Assembly (NCBI RefSeq): GCF_000253255.1
Contig: NC_015583.1
Span: forward strand, 930,001 to 994,000
DNA: 64,000 bases
Reading direction: 5' to 3'
Origin: Novosphingobium sp. PP1Y
Lineage (GTDB): Bacteria > Pseudomonadota > Alphaproteobacteria > Sphingomonadales > Sphingomonadaceae
Below the pieces are notes generated by a model. It saw only the letters and a program-made list of their open reading frames with translations, was not told the origin of the DNA and ran no database searches. Each line of letters opens with the position of its first letter. Position 1 is the stretch's first letter. The translations under genes were made by a program, and so were the position numbers. Shown in pieces: positions 25,887 to 34,551 of this stretch.

Positions 25887-26495
25887 ATGGCGGGATGCGG
25901 ATGCGAACCTACTCCAGTTAAAACGCGGGCTCAGCAACGCGTGCTATGGTTGGCCCTGGCCCTCAATGCTGCGATGTTCGTGGCCGAGGTGGCCACTGGC
26001 CTGCTGATCGGCTCTACCGCCGTAGTGGCTGACGGTCTCGATATGCTTTCCGACGCGACTGTCTATTCGATTGCGCTGGCGGCAATCGGGCGCAGCCCCC
26101 ATTTCAAGATCAATGCGGCAACGCTGAGCGGTATCCTGCTGCTAGCTCTCGGCTTCGGCCTTCTCTGGGAAGTCGCGCGCCGCTTCCATGCAGGCGCAGT
26201 GCCTGAAGGCCTTTGGATGATGGCTGTATCCCTGCCTGCGCTCGCTGTGAATGTGATTGTCCTGCGCCTGCTCTCCCATCAGCGAAACGGCGAGGTGCAT
26301 CTGCGCGCCGCCTGGATTTTCACGAGGGCTGACGTCGTTGCCAACGTGGTCGTGATCCTCTCCGGCCTTGCCGTCCTGCTCACGGGAATTCGGTACTTCG
26401 ACCTCGTCGTCGGCGCGGGGATAGGCCTCTACGTCATTCGTGAGGCGCTCGAAATCCTGAAGGACGCCCGGGCGGAGCGAACCTCTTCGACCTGA
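25887..26495 (+). CDS. Cation diffusion facilitator-like transporter
   Basis: A 202-residue, roughly six-helix membrane protein of the CDF superfamily without the usual cytoplasmic C-terminal domain. The helix-2 site reads ADGLDMLSDAT and helix 5 reads TRADVVANVVVILSG, where larger CDF proteins have metal-binding His/Asp pairs; here the first His is not present but Asp residues are. A Cys-rich N-terminus (GCGCEP) may bind thiophilic metals. It would export a divalent cation with protons. Metal not predictable. Confidence 0.8.
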   Translation: MAGCGCEPTPVKTRAQQRVLWLALALNAAMFVAEVATGLLIGSTAVVADGLDMLSDATVYSIALAAIGRSPHFKINAATLSGILLLALGFGLLWEVARRFHAGAVPEGLWMMAVSLPALAVNVIVLRLLSHQRNGEVHLRAAWIFTRADVVANVVVILSGLAVLLTGIRYFDLVVGAGIGLYVIREALEILKDARAERTSST

Positions 26496-26531
26496 ATGGC
26501 GCATTAGGGCACGGGACTTGCTCGATTTTGG

Positions 26532-28430
26532 ATGAACGAACCCGCGTTCCGCGCATTTAACAATCCGGACAACGTGGAGTATGCCCTCCTCATGGAGCAC
26601 CAGGCCCTTGTTTTTGCACTGATCGGCGTTCTCGGGATCGGGGCGCAGTGGATCGCGTGGCGCACGGGATGGCCGGCCATCGCGGTGATGCTTTTCGCCG
26701 GCGTCATCGCCGGCCCTGTCACCGGGCTAATATCACCCGAAGAGACCTTCGGGGAACTGCTTGAGCCGATGATTTCCGTGGCGGTTGCACTGATCCTGTT
26801 CGAGGGAGGCCTGAACCTCAATTTCCGGGAATTGCGCAAGACCGAGGGCGCGGTGACGCGTCTGGTCCTGATCGGCGTGCCGGTCGGCTGGGGGCTCGGC
26901 GCGATCGCCTGCTATTATCTTGCCGGACTGGTCTGGCCCGTGGCCATCCTGTTCGCCGGCATTCTCGTCGTGACGGGCCCCACCGTTGTCCTGCCGCTGC
27001 TGCGCCAGAGCAATGTTGCGCCGCGTCCGCGGGCCATCCTCAAGTGGGAAGCGATCGTCAACGATCCGATCGGGGCGCTGTGCGCAGTCATCACTTACGA
27101 GTACCTGCGGCGGGCGGAAGCCGGCGGGACACTGATCGCCGTTGTCATTTCGCTGCTGGCTGCCGCTGTCGTGGCTGGACTGATCGGCTATGCAGTGGCG
27201 CGAATGATCGCCTGGTCCTTCCCCCGCGGGCAAGTGCCCGAATACCTCAAGGCGCCGGTGCTGCTGGTGGCCGTGATCAGCACATTCGTGCTGTCGAACC
27301 TCATCCAGCAGGAGACCGGCCTGCTTGCAGTGACGGTCATGGGCGTTGCGATTGCGAACATGCGGCTCGACAGCCTGCGCGACATCCACCCCTTCAAGGA
27401 GAACGTCACGGTCCTGCTGATTTCCGGCGTTTTCGTGCTGCTTTCGGCATCGCTCGATCTGGAAGTGCTGCGCCAGTTCGAATGGCGCTTCATCGCCTTC
27501 CTCCTTGCTCTCCTGTTCATCGTCCGGCCGCTGACCGTACTGTGCAGCCTGGCCTTCAGCCGCTTGCCGTGGAACGAGCGGCTGTTGCTGGCATGGATCG
27601 CTCCGCGCGGCGTAGTTGCCGTGGCCATCGCCGGCCTGTTCGCCCTGCGCCTCGGCAAGCTTGGCTACGCCGATGGCAGCATTCTGGTTGCCTTGTCCTT
27701 CGCGGTCGTCGTCGCGACGATCGTTGCTCACGGCTTCAGCGTCCGTCATGTCGCGCGCTGGTTGAAAGTGACGGGCGTGCAGCGCAAGGGCCTGTTAATC
27801 GTGGGCAGCACCTCGTGGAGCCTCGCCTTGGCCGAGCAGGTGCGTTCGCTCGAATTGCCGGTCACGATCTGCGATACCAGCTGGCAGCGCCTTTCCGCCG
27901 CCCGGCAGGCGGGCATTCCAACCTATCACGGCGAAATCCTGGCGGAATCTACCGAGGAACGGCTTGATCTTACGCAGTTTCAAGTCCTGGTCGCGATCTC
28001 GCAGAACGAGGCCTACAACGCTTTGGTATGCAATGAGTTCGCGCCCGACTTCGGTCGCGATTCCGTCTATCAGCTGGGCGGGATGGGCGATGACGAAGAT
28101 CACCGCAGTCTTCCCGAGGCGTTGCAGGGCCGCGCGATGTTCGCGTCAGGGCTCGGCGTGGAGGACATTATCGCGCGCGAACAGGCGGGTTGGACTTTTC
28201 GCAAGACCAAGATCAGCGATCAGTTCGATTTTTCGGATGCGCGGGCGGAACTTCCGGAAGGAGGGGACATGCTGTTCCTTTACCGCAAGGATGGGAAGAT
28301 CCGCTTTTTCACCCACGCGTCGCGCCCGGCGGCCGAACCCGGGGACGTGATCGTCTCCTACGCACCATCGCGCCGTCCGGAGGCGCAATCCACCGGGCAG
28401 ACAACACGGACAGAGGAGGCAAGCGCATGA
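26532..28430 (+). CDS. CPA1-type cation/proton antiporter with TrkA-N domain
   Basis: A 632-residue protein. The first 400 residues carry about 12 membrane helices with NhaP/CPA1 features (LFEGGLNLNFRELRK, VTGPTVVLPLLRQS and the EAIVNDPIGAL site around residue 170). A soluble C-terminal part begins KGLLIVGSTSWSLALAEQV, a TrkA-N/RCK nucleotide-binding fold. It would exchange Na+ or K+ for H+ across the inner membrane under nucleotide or redox control. The ATG at 26592 (MEHQAL) is an alternative start, since the first 20 residues look non-conserved. Its stop overlaps the next ATG. Confidence 0.88.
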   Translation: MNEPAFRAFNNPDNVEYALLMEHQALVFALIGVLGIGAQWIAWRTGWPAIAVMLFAGVIAGPVTGLISPEETFGELLEPMISVAVALILFEGGLNLNFRELRKTEGAVTRLVLIGVPVGWGLGAIACYYLAGLVWPVAILFAGILVVTGPTVVLPLLRQSNVAPRPRAILKWEAIVNDPIGALCAVITYEYLRRAEAGGTLIAVVISLLAAAVVAGLIGYAVARMIAWSFPRGQVPEYLKAPVLLVAVISTFVLSNLIQQETGLLAVTVMGVAIANMRLDSLRDIHPFKENVTVLLISGVFVLLSASLDLEVLRQFEWRFIAFLLALLFIVRPLTVLCSLAFSRLPWNERLLLAWIAPRGVVAVAIAGLFALRLGKLGYADGSILVALSFAVVVATIVAHGFSVRHVARWLKVTGVQRKGLLIVGSTSWSLALAEQVRSLELPVTICDTSWQRLSAARQAGIPTYHGEILAESTEERLDLTQFQVLVAISQNEAYNALVCNEFAPDFGRDSVYQLGGMGDDEDHRSLPEALQGRAMFASGLGVEDIIAREQAGWTFRKTKISDQFDFSDARAELPEGGDMLFLYRKDGKIRFFTHASRPAAEPGDVIVSYAPSRRPEAQSTGQTTRTEEASA

Positions 28431-29086
28431 TGCTATCCCGTGACAGGGGCTGCGGGCACGCTCTGATTTTCCCTGTGGCTCTGGTCCTGTCGCTTTCGGC
28501 CTGCGACGGTTCCGGCCAGCCTGGCATGCCTGAAGAGAAAAGTTCCGCAGCGAACGAGGCGACTGGCACTGCGGTGCAGGACGCTTCCCCTGTCGTGAAC
28601 GTCACCCCCAAGAAATCGATCCTTCGTCCCGATGTCGGGCCCTTGCCTGATACCGCGCCTTCGCTGCAGCCGGTGACGGTTGCGGTTCGCTTTCTCGATA
28701 AGGGGAAGGAGCCGGACGAGGCCGGACTTGCAGCCATCGATGCGCTGCTCGACAATCCGACGTTCAGGGCGGGCGGTGTCGTGACGATCTGGGGCCATAC
28801 CGATTCCCGGGGCAGCGACGAGGCCAATCTGGCCGCTTCGAAAAAGCGGGCTGAGGCCGTGCGCGATTACCTTGAGAGCAAGGGCGTGGATGGTGAGCGC
28901 CTTATGGTAATCGCCCTTGGGGAAAGCCGGCCGATTGCGCCAAATCGCAAGCTTGACGGTTCCGATGATCCCGAGGGCCGCGCGCGCAACCGGAGGGTGG
29001 AGATCCGCGTGGATCCTCCTGTCAAGGATGCCGCGGCAGGCCCGGGCGAGACTGCGACCGGAAGTCTCGAGCCATCGTCCGAATAA
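28427..29086 (+). CDS. OmpA-like peptidoglycan-binding lipoprotein
   Basis: A 219-residue lipoprotein. A type II signal peptide ends in the lipobox LSAC (Cys about residue 26). A low-complexity linker follows, then an OmpA_C domain (about residues 80-190) with WGHTDSRGSDEANLAASKKR and ARNRRVEIRV. It would anchor the outer membrane to peptidoglycan. GAGGAGG lies seven bases before the ATG, which overlaps the antiporter stop, so the two are co-translated; why is not clear. Confidence 0.88.
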   Translation: MMLSRDRGCGHALIFPVALVLSLSACDGSGQPGMPEEKSSAANEATGTAVQDASPVVNVTPKKSILRPDVGPLPDTAPSLQPVTVAVRFLDKGKEPDEAGLAAIDALLDNPTFRAGGVVTIWGHTDSRGSDEANLAASKKRAEAVRDYLESKGVDGERLMVIALGESRPIAPNRKLDGSDDPEGRARNRRVEIRVDPPVKDAAAGPGETATGSLEPSSE

Positions 29087-29296
29087 TCCGCCCGGCTTGG
29101 CGCCAGTTGCATGTCATTACCTCATCGAAGCCCTTCGCGGATGCCCCAAACGCTGCCTGTCCAGGCAACCTGGCCGGGATCGACAGTTAACGGCGATGCC
29201 GATCCGACATCTGCGAAGTTGGCATCTCGGGCGCAGTTTGTCCGTGAACTTCAGGAAATAAATAATGTAATCAGTGATATCTTCACGGTTTCAAAA

Positions 29297-29326
29297 TTGT
29301 AATCGTAGCATTTACCAAAGTTTATT
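29297..29326 (+). promoter_or_regulatory. Possible promoter of the pilus operon
   Basis: In an AT-rich patch, TTGTAA (29297-29302), 18 bases, then TTTATT (29321-29326), about 45 bases before the first pilin ATG. The rest of the 286-base gap (29087-29372) holds no supported gene. The match is weak. Confidence 0.3.
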
Positions 29327-29372
29327 TACCTAAAGAAGACACTCGCAGGACAAGAACTCGAGGTGTCTGCTC

Positions 29373-29915
29373 ATGATGCGTAGGTTCAATTCCGGATATG
29401 GCGTGGTCCCTGTCCTCCTGCTCGCCGCTTTGTCCCCTGTCCACATCGCTCATGCCCAAACCGTTACCGGTACGATCGATGCCTCGATAACCCTTGTCGC
29501 AGCCTGCGAAGTCAATGGTGACGCAGCGACTAGCAATGTCGACTTCGGATCGCTCGATTTCGGGTCGGTCAGTACCTTTTTTACATCCTCCGAAGCCCAG
29601 GTCGACGGCAATGGGTCCGGAAACATCTCGGTACAGTGCTCGCCCGGTTCCGATGCCACGATCACTATCGACAGCGGCGCCAACGACGCTGCGGTGGCCG
29701 GCGGCGGCAGGGCTCTCGCCAATGGCTCGGTCTACATACCTTACGACATCTATTCCGATGCCGGATTCAGTACTGTCCTCAACAATGGATCGACGCTGTC
29801 CGTGACCGGTGACGGCACCGAACAGACGGTGCCGATCTATGGCCGGGCTGTGGGTGTCGCGGGTCTTTCGCCAGGGACCTACACCGATACGATATCGGTA
29901 ACGCTGACCTTCTGA
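29373..29915 (+). CDS. Csu-type pilin (spore coat U domain)
   Basis: A 180-residue secreted protein. The signal peptide ends near AHAQ (about residue 29), and a spore coat protein U (SCPU) domain fills the rest. Cys in VAACEVNG and in SVQCSPGS likely form the disulfide, and PIYGRAVGV with PGTYTDTISVTLTF is the typical C-terminal pair of strands. It is probably the main subunit of an archaic chaperone-usher (Csu) pilus. First of five genes in order. Confidence 0.88.
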   Translation: MMRRFNSGYGVVPVLLLAALSPVHIAHAQTVTGTIDASITLVAACEVNGDAATSNVDFGSLDFGSVSTFFTSSEAQVDGNGSGNISVQCSPGSDATITIDSGANDAAVAGGGRALANGSVYIPYDIYSDAGFSTVLNNGSTLSVTGDGTEQTVPIYGRAVGVAGLSPGTYTDTISVTLTF

Positions 29916-29931
29916 GGGCGGGGAGCGGAGC

Positions 29932-30465
29932 ATGGGATCTCGATTGCGCCGCGCAGCAAGAATGGGAGCGGGACTGGCCGCCGCGTTGTCCAACCCGGCC
30001 ATGGCGGATACCACCACGAGCTTCCAGGTCTCGGCGACGGTCGTTTCGGGATGCGAGATCAACGGCTCGCTTGCCTCTGGCGGTGAAGCGCTGGGGCGAT
30101 ACGGTCTGCTCGATTTCGGAAGCCATTCGTCGCTGTCCCGCGATACCGTATCCACGGCCATTGCCGCGGATGCCGGGCTGACGTTGAGCTGCACGCCCGG
30201 TGTTGCCCTGTCGATGGCGCTGGGTGCGGGCCAGCACGGTTCTGCCGTGCGCAACATGCAGGCAGCCGGGAGCGGCGCTCTGCTGCCCTACCGGCTTTAC
30301 CGGGACGCCGGCTTCTCGAACGAGATGCAGATCGACCAAGCCTATGCGGTCACTTTCGCCGATCCGGAAGCAATTGCCCTGCCCATCTATGGCAGAGCGG
30401 TGTTGAGCGGTGACAAACCGCCGGACACCTATTCCGACACCATCGTCCTGACGCTGAGCTGGTGA
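29932..30465 (+). CDS. Second Csu-type pilin (spore coat U domain)
   Basis: A 177-residue SCPU-domain protein like the gene before it (VVSGCEINGSLASGG, PIYGRAVLSG, PDTYSDTIVLTLSW). The signal peptide is less classical: a basic start (RLRRAARMG) and an Ala-rich stretch up to about residue 25. It probably serves as a minor or adaptor pilin. It begins 17 bases after the first pilin, and its stop overlaps the chaperone start. Confidence 0.86.
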   Translation: MGSRLRRAARMGAGLAAALSNPAMADTTTSFQVSATVVSGCEINGSLASGGEALGRYGLLDFGSHSSLSRDTVSTAIAADAGLTLSCTPGVALSMALGAGQHGSAVRNMQAAGSGALLPYRLYRDAGFSNEMQIDQAYAVTFADPEAIALPIYGRAVLSGDKPPDTYSDTIVLTLSW

Positions 30466-31226
30466 AGGCCATGGGAGAGGCAAGATCACCGGAAGGTGTT
30501 ACGGCTTTGCTCATCGCAGTTGTCCTTGCAGTTCTGCCGCTGAGGGCACTGGCTGCGACCGTCCTGATCTGGCCGATCGACCCGGTTATCGTTGAGGGAC
30601 GCGCAGGAACCGAGCTCTGGCTGGAAAATCGAGGAGCAGCCGACGTCGTCCTGCAGATTCGCGTCATGCATTGGACGCAGGAAGCGCGAAGCGATGTCCA
30701 TTCCGAACAGGATGAGGTCCTCGCAAGCCCACCGATGGTCAAAGTCGGACCGGGCGTGCGCCAACTCGTCCGCCTCGTGCTGGGTGAGCCGCTGCCGCGG
30801 GACAGGGAAGCGGCATACCGGGTCATCGTCGACGAAATCCCGGCCGTCACCGACCGGCCCGAACAGACGCGGACCGCCACCGCGCTGCGCTTTCGCATGC
30901 GCTATTCGATTCCGCTTTTCGTGGCCCTCGATCAGAACAAGAACAAACGGGACTCTGCAGTGCCGCAACTGAGTTGCAAGCTGGTCGATCGGGGGCGGGC
31001 CGTGCGGTTGATCAATGCCGGGCCGGTGCACGCCAGGCTGGCGGATGTGGACCTAGATACAGGTAAAAGTACCGTGTCGATCGGGCCCGGGCTTCTCGGT
31101 TATGTGCTGGCGGGCAGCACTATGGAATGGGCTGTTCCCGGCAACCCGGTCACTTCTGGGACATTGCGCGCCAAGGTCAACGGCCATGCGAAGCAGGTGG
31201 CGCTCGGTGCCTGCATGCCGAACTAG
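30462..31226 (+). CDS. Fimbrial periplasmic chaperone (CsuC-like)
   Basis: A 254-residue PapD-fold chaperone that holds pilins by donor-strand complementation. The N-terminal domain begins after the signal peptide with TVLIWPIDPVIVEG and has LWLENRGAADVVLQIRV. The conserved RLVLGEPLP strand and the proline-rich YRVIVDEIP stretch mark the family. GTG start at 30462 within the stop of the second pilin (GTGA); the end overlaps the usher gene. Confidence 0.88.
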   Translation: MKAMGEARSPEGVTALLIAVVLAVLPLRALAATVLIWPIDPVIVEGRAGTELWLENRGAADVVLQIRVMHWTQEARSDVHSEQDEVLASPPMVKVGPGVRQLVRLVLGEPLPRDREAAYRVIVDEIPAVTDRPEQTRTATALRFRMRYSIPLFVALDQNKNKRDSAVPQLSCKLVDRGRAVRLINAGPVHARLADVDLDTGKSTVSIGPGLLGYVLAGSTMEWAVPGNPVTSGTLRAKVNGHAKQVALGACMPN

Positions 31227-33552
31227 GTGGCGGGCGCCGGACTTCCTGTTGGCGCTGGTCGGGGGGCTTGCCCTATTCGCTCCGACGTTGGCCCTTGCAG
31301 ATGATGCGCCGACGCAGATGACGCGAGTTACGGACACTCCTTCGGCCGTGCAACTGCGGCTCGAACTGGTGGTGAATGGCAGGACTGCCGGCCGCCTGAT
31401 CCCCGTCAGCTTGCAGGATGGACGCCTTTCGGTAAAAGCGCAGGTCCTGCGCGAGGCGGGCATCGACCGCGATTGGCCTGCCGACTTCATGGTCGATCTT
31501 TCGACCGAGGCGGGAATGGCAGCCGATTATTCCGAAGCGGATCAGAGGCTTTTGTTGACGGTGCCGCCGCAGTGGCTCGAGGGCAGCCGTGTGGGCATCG
31601 CTTCCAAGAGGGATCGGATCGTTCCGAAGAGCGATTTCGGCGCCCTGATCAATTACGATCTCTACGTCGCGCACTCGGGGCAGGAAACCCATGGCTCGCT
31701 GTGGAGCGAGCAACGCCTCTTCGGGGGGCTTGGCAGTCTCAGCAATAGCGGCAGCTTGCGGTTCGATACGTTCGGCGGGACAAGGCGCTATCTGCGCTAT
31801 GAGACCCGCTGGACCTACGTCGACGACGAGGCGATCCGAACTTATGAAGCGGGGGACCTGGTCACCCGTACGCTGCCATGGACAAACCCTGTGAGGATGG
31901 CAGGGGCGCAGGTCTCTCGCGATTTCAGCGTAAGGCCTGACGTCGTGACTTATCCCTTGCCCGGTTTCGCGGGTATGGCGGCAGTACCGAGTGCGCTTGA
32001 GTTGTTCGTCAATGGCTACCGCGCAGCGGCGACAACGGTGCAGCCGGGTCCCTTTGTGGTGGACGAACTGCCTTACGTGAACGGCGCAGGTGAAGCGACG
32101 GTCGTTACCACCGATGCGCAAGGCAGGCAGGTGCAAACCTCTGCGGCCTTCTACGTCGCCAATAGCCTGCTGCGGCCAGGCCTGGCCGACTATGCGCTGT
32201 CTGTCGGGAAGCTGCGGCGGGACTTTGGAACGAGTAGCACATCATACGGTAAATGGGCTGCGTCGGCGTCCGGGCGTTTCGGCCTTACGCGATTTCTGAC
32301 GCTGGAGGCGTCGGCAGAGGCGGCTGGCGACCACCGGTTGGCCGGCGTGGGCGGCGTGCTGCAACTCGGCAGTCTGGGTGTCGTCGATCTGTCGGCCAGT
32401 GCCAGTCGCCAACTCGGGCGGAGCGGCAATCAGGTCGCGCTGGGCTACCAATACACCGGTCGTGGCTTCAACCTGATGGCAAGGGCGGTGCGGCGCAGTC
32501 CGGAATATGCCGAGTTGTCCAGCTATGCGACCAAGCACTATCGATTGCCGTCCCGCCAGTGGCAGGCGCAGGCGAACGTCGTTCTCGGCAGGGGACTGGG
32601 CAACCTGGCCGCCAGCTTTGTGGAGACACGACAGGGAGATCGGCGCTTTCGGCTCGCGAACCTTTCCTATTACCAAACGCTTTGGGGCAGGAGCAGCCTG
32701 CACCTGTCTGCAGTGCGCGACATTGAGCGTGAGACGACCAGCGCGATGGCGCAGTGGGTGGTCCCGCTGGGACGGCAGGGAAGCGCAGTCTCCGGGATCG
32801 AGAGAACGCAGCGGGGCAATGCGCGCGCCGTTGTCGATTACGGCAGGGCGGTGCCAAGCGAAGGCGGGCTGGGCTGGTCTGTTGGTGCCTCCCATGCAAG
32901 CGGCGAGCGCGATCGCTATCGCGGGGATCTCACCTGGCGCAATAGTGCCCTGCAACTCCAGGCAGGGGCATTCGGCGCGGGGCCGCATACGACCACCTGG
33001 GGCGAACTTTCCGGGGCGCTTGTCATCATGGACGGTAGCGTCTTCGTGGCCAATCGCATCAATGACGCCTTTGCCCTCGTATCCACCGATGGCGTGGCGG
33101 GCGTACCCGTCCAATATGAAAACCAGAAGGCCGGCGTGACCGACGCCAAGGGCCACCTGCTGGTCGCGCGCGTGCCGTCTTATTATGCGGCGAGTTTCGC
33201 CATCGATACGCGCGATCTGCCGGCAGACGTGCAAGTGCCGGTTACGCGCCAGCGTTCTGCGGTGAAAAACGGTAGCGGCCGCCTCCTGCGCTTCCCGGTT
33301 TCGAGGAGCAGGGCAGCCCATGTTCTTCTGGTCGGGGCGAACGGCAAGGCGTTGCCGGCAGGCTCGAAGGTCATCGCGGCAACCGGCGAGGAAACCTGGG
33401 TCGGCCTCGATGGCCGCGCCTACCTTCAGAACTTGCAGGACGACAATCGGCTTACTGTCACGCAAGCGGATGGCAGTCGCTGCCTGGCCGCGTTCGATTA
33501 CCCTGCCCGGGGCCCCGGAGTGGGACGCGTGGGGCCGTTGCCATGTCGGTAA
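31186..33552 (+). CDS. Outer-membrane usher (CsuD-like)
   Basis: A large usher of about 788 residues forming the secretion pore for the pilus. It has a signal peptide (LLALVGGLALFAPTLALA), an N-terminal chaperone-binding region, a 24-strand barrel with the plug (FVDELPYVNGAGEATVVTTD) and C-terminal domains. The frame is open from 31102, but homology begins near the signal peptide; I choose the ATG at 31186 (GTG 31207 also possible). It overlaps the chaperone by 41 bases and the next gene by 10. Confidence 0.86.
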   Translation: MRSRWRSVPACRTRWRAPDFLLALVGGLALFAPTLALADDAPTQMTRVTDTPSAVQLRLELVVNGRTAGRLIPVSLQDGRLSVKAQVLREAGIDRDWPADFMVDLSTEAGMAADYSEADQRLLLTVPPQWLEGSRVGIASKRDRIVPKSDFGALINYDLYVAHSGQETHGSLWSEQRLFGGLGSLSNSGSLRFDTFGGTRRYLRYETRWTYVDDEAIRTYEAGDLVTRTLPWTNPVRMAGAQVSRDFSVRPDVVTYPLPGFAGMAAVPSALELFVNGYRAAATTVQPGPFVVDELPYVNGAGEATVVTTDAQGRQVQTSAAFYVANSLLRPGLADYALSVGKLRRDFGTSSTSYGKWAASASGRFGLTRFLTLEASAEAAGDHRLAGVGGVLQLGSLGVVDLSASASRQLGRSGNQVALGYQYTGRGFNLMARAVRRSPEYAELSSYATKHYRLPSRQWQAQANVVLGRGLGNLAASFVETRQGDRRFRLANLSYYQTLWGRSSLHLSAVRDIERETTSAMAQWVVPLGRQGSAVSGIERTQRGNARAVVDYGRAVPSEGGLGWSVGASHASGERDRYRGDLTWRNSALQLQAGAFGAGPHTTTWGELSGALVIMDGSVFVANRINDAFALVSTDGVAGVPVQYENQKAGVTDAKGHLLVARVPSYYAASFAIDTRDLPADVQVPVTRQRSAVKNGSGRLLRFPVSRSRAAHVLLVGANGKALPAGSKVIAATGEETWVGLDGRAYLQNLQDDNRLTVTQADGSRCLAAFDYPARGPGVGRVGPLPCR

Positions 33553-34541
33553 ACGCCTTGCGTCTTACCATGCGGACCGCCCTTGTGCTGCTTGCGATGC
33601 TGTATTGGGTTGCCGTTCCCGACGCTGCGCGCGCTGCCTGCTCGGCGACCTCGGGATCGGTCAACCTTGGCAGCGCCAGTTCCTTCACTGTCGCGTCCGC
33701 AGCACAGAGGGCAGGCGGAGCGACCGGATTCTCGTGCACCGGCAGCCTCCTGTCGATTGTCTCGACCAATACGATTACCGCCACGATCGCCAGCGCAACC
33801 AACAGTCAGGGGACGCAGCCTCGGCTCCGCGATGCGACGACCGGCGATTCCATTCGCTATGATATCTGCAAGGATTCCTCCTGCACTGCGACTTACGCCG
33901 TAGGCAGCACGATTACATGGAGCAGCACGACATTCCTGGGCATTCTTGGTCTGTTCAATGCGACCGGCGGCACCCTGCCGATCTACATACGCACGCAGGC
34001 CGGAACCCAGGTGGCTGCAGGGACCTATACCAGCACGATTTCCATAGACTGGACATGGCACCTGTGCTCGGCCGGTGCAGTCACGCTTTGCATTTACGAC
34101 GATGGAGCGACTTCCAGCACGCTCACGGTGACTATGACCGTCAGCGCAGATTGCGTCCTGTCCGCGCCCACCGCCGACTTCGGAAGTGCGGCCTTTGTTG
34201 GCAGCTTCGATCCGGTTGCCCAGACAATTACGATCCGCTGTACCAAAGATGCATCCTATACGGTGGGCATCGACGATGGGCAGAACTACTTAGGCATCCG
34301 GCGTCTTGCAAATGCCGGTAGCTACATCGCCTACGAGATCTACTATCCGCAAGGTTCAACCAGTCGTTGGGGCCACCTGGGAACGGAACGCCGCAGCAGC
34401 GGGGAGGCAACGACCAATGCCGGGACCTATACAGGAGCCACGGATCAGACCTATACCTACCGTGCGGAAATCTTGAGCGGCCAGTCGACGCCGCCGCCCG
34501 GCACCTACACCGACACCTTGACGGTCGATGTCGAGTTCTAG
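33543..34541 (+). CDS. Two-domain Csu tip adhesin (CsuE-like)
   Basis: A 332-residue protein with a signal peptide ending near ARAA (about residue 31) and two tandem spore coat U domains, roughly 33-175 and 185-332. Each ends in the typical strand pair (AGTYTSTISIDWTW and PGTYTDTLTVDVEF). Two-domain SCPU proteins cap archaic pili and make contact with surfaces. The first domain is rich in Ser/Thr. As the last gene behind the usher, it fits the tip subunit. Confidence 0.85.
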   Translation: MSVNALRLTMRTALVLLAMLYWVAVPDAARAACSATSGSVNLGSASSFTVASAAQRAGGATGFSCTGSLLSIVSTNTITATIASATNSQGTQPRLRDATTGDSIRYDICKDSSCTATYAVGSTITWSSTTFLGILGLFNATGGTLPIYIRTQAGTQVAAGTYTSTISIDWTWHLCSAGAVTLCIYDDGATSSTLTVTMTVSADCVLSAPTADFGSAAFVGSFDPVAQTITIRCTKDASYTVGIDDGQNYLGIRRLANAGSYIAYEIYYPQGSTSRWGHLGTERRSSGEATTNAGTYTGATDQTYTYRAEILSGQSTPPPGTYTDTLTVDVEF

Positions 34542-34551
34542 GCGGCTTCGG

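Noticed and set aside
29111..29302. A 63-residue forward ORF before the pilus operon
   Set aside because: Its second half looks helical, but there is no clear start signal and it overlaps the AT-rich putative promoter; too weak to list as a gene.
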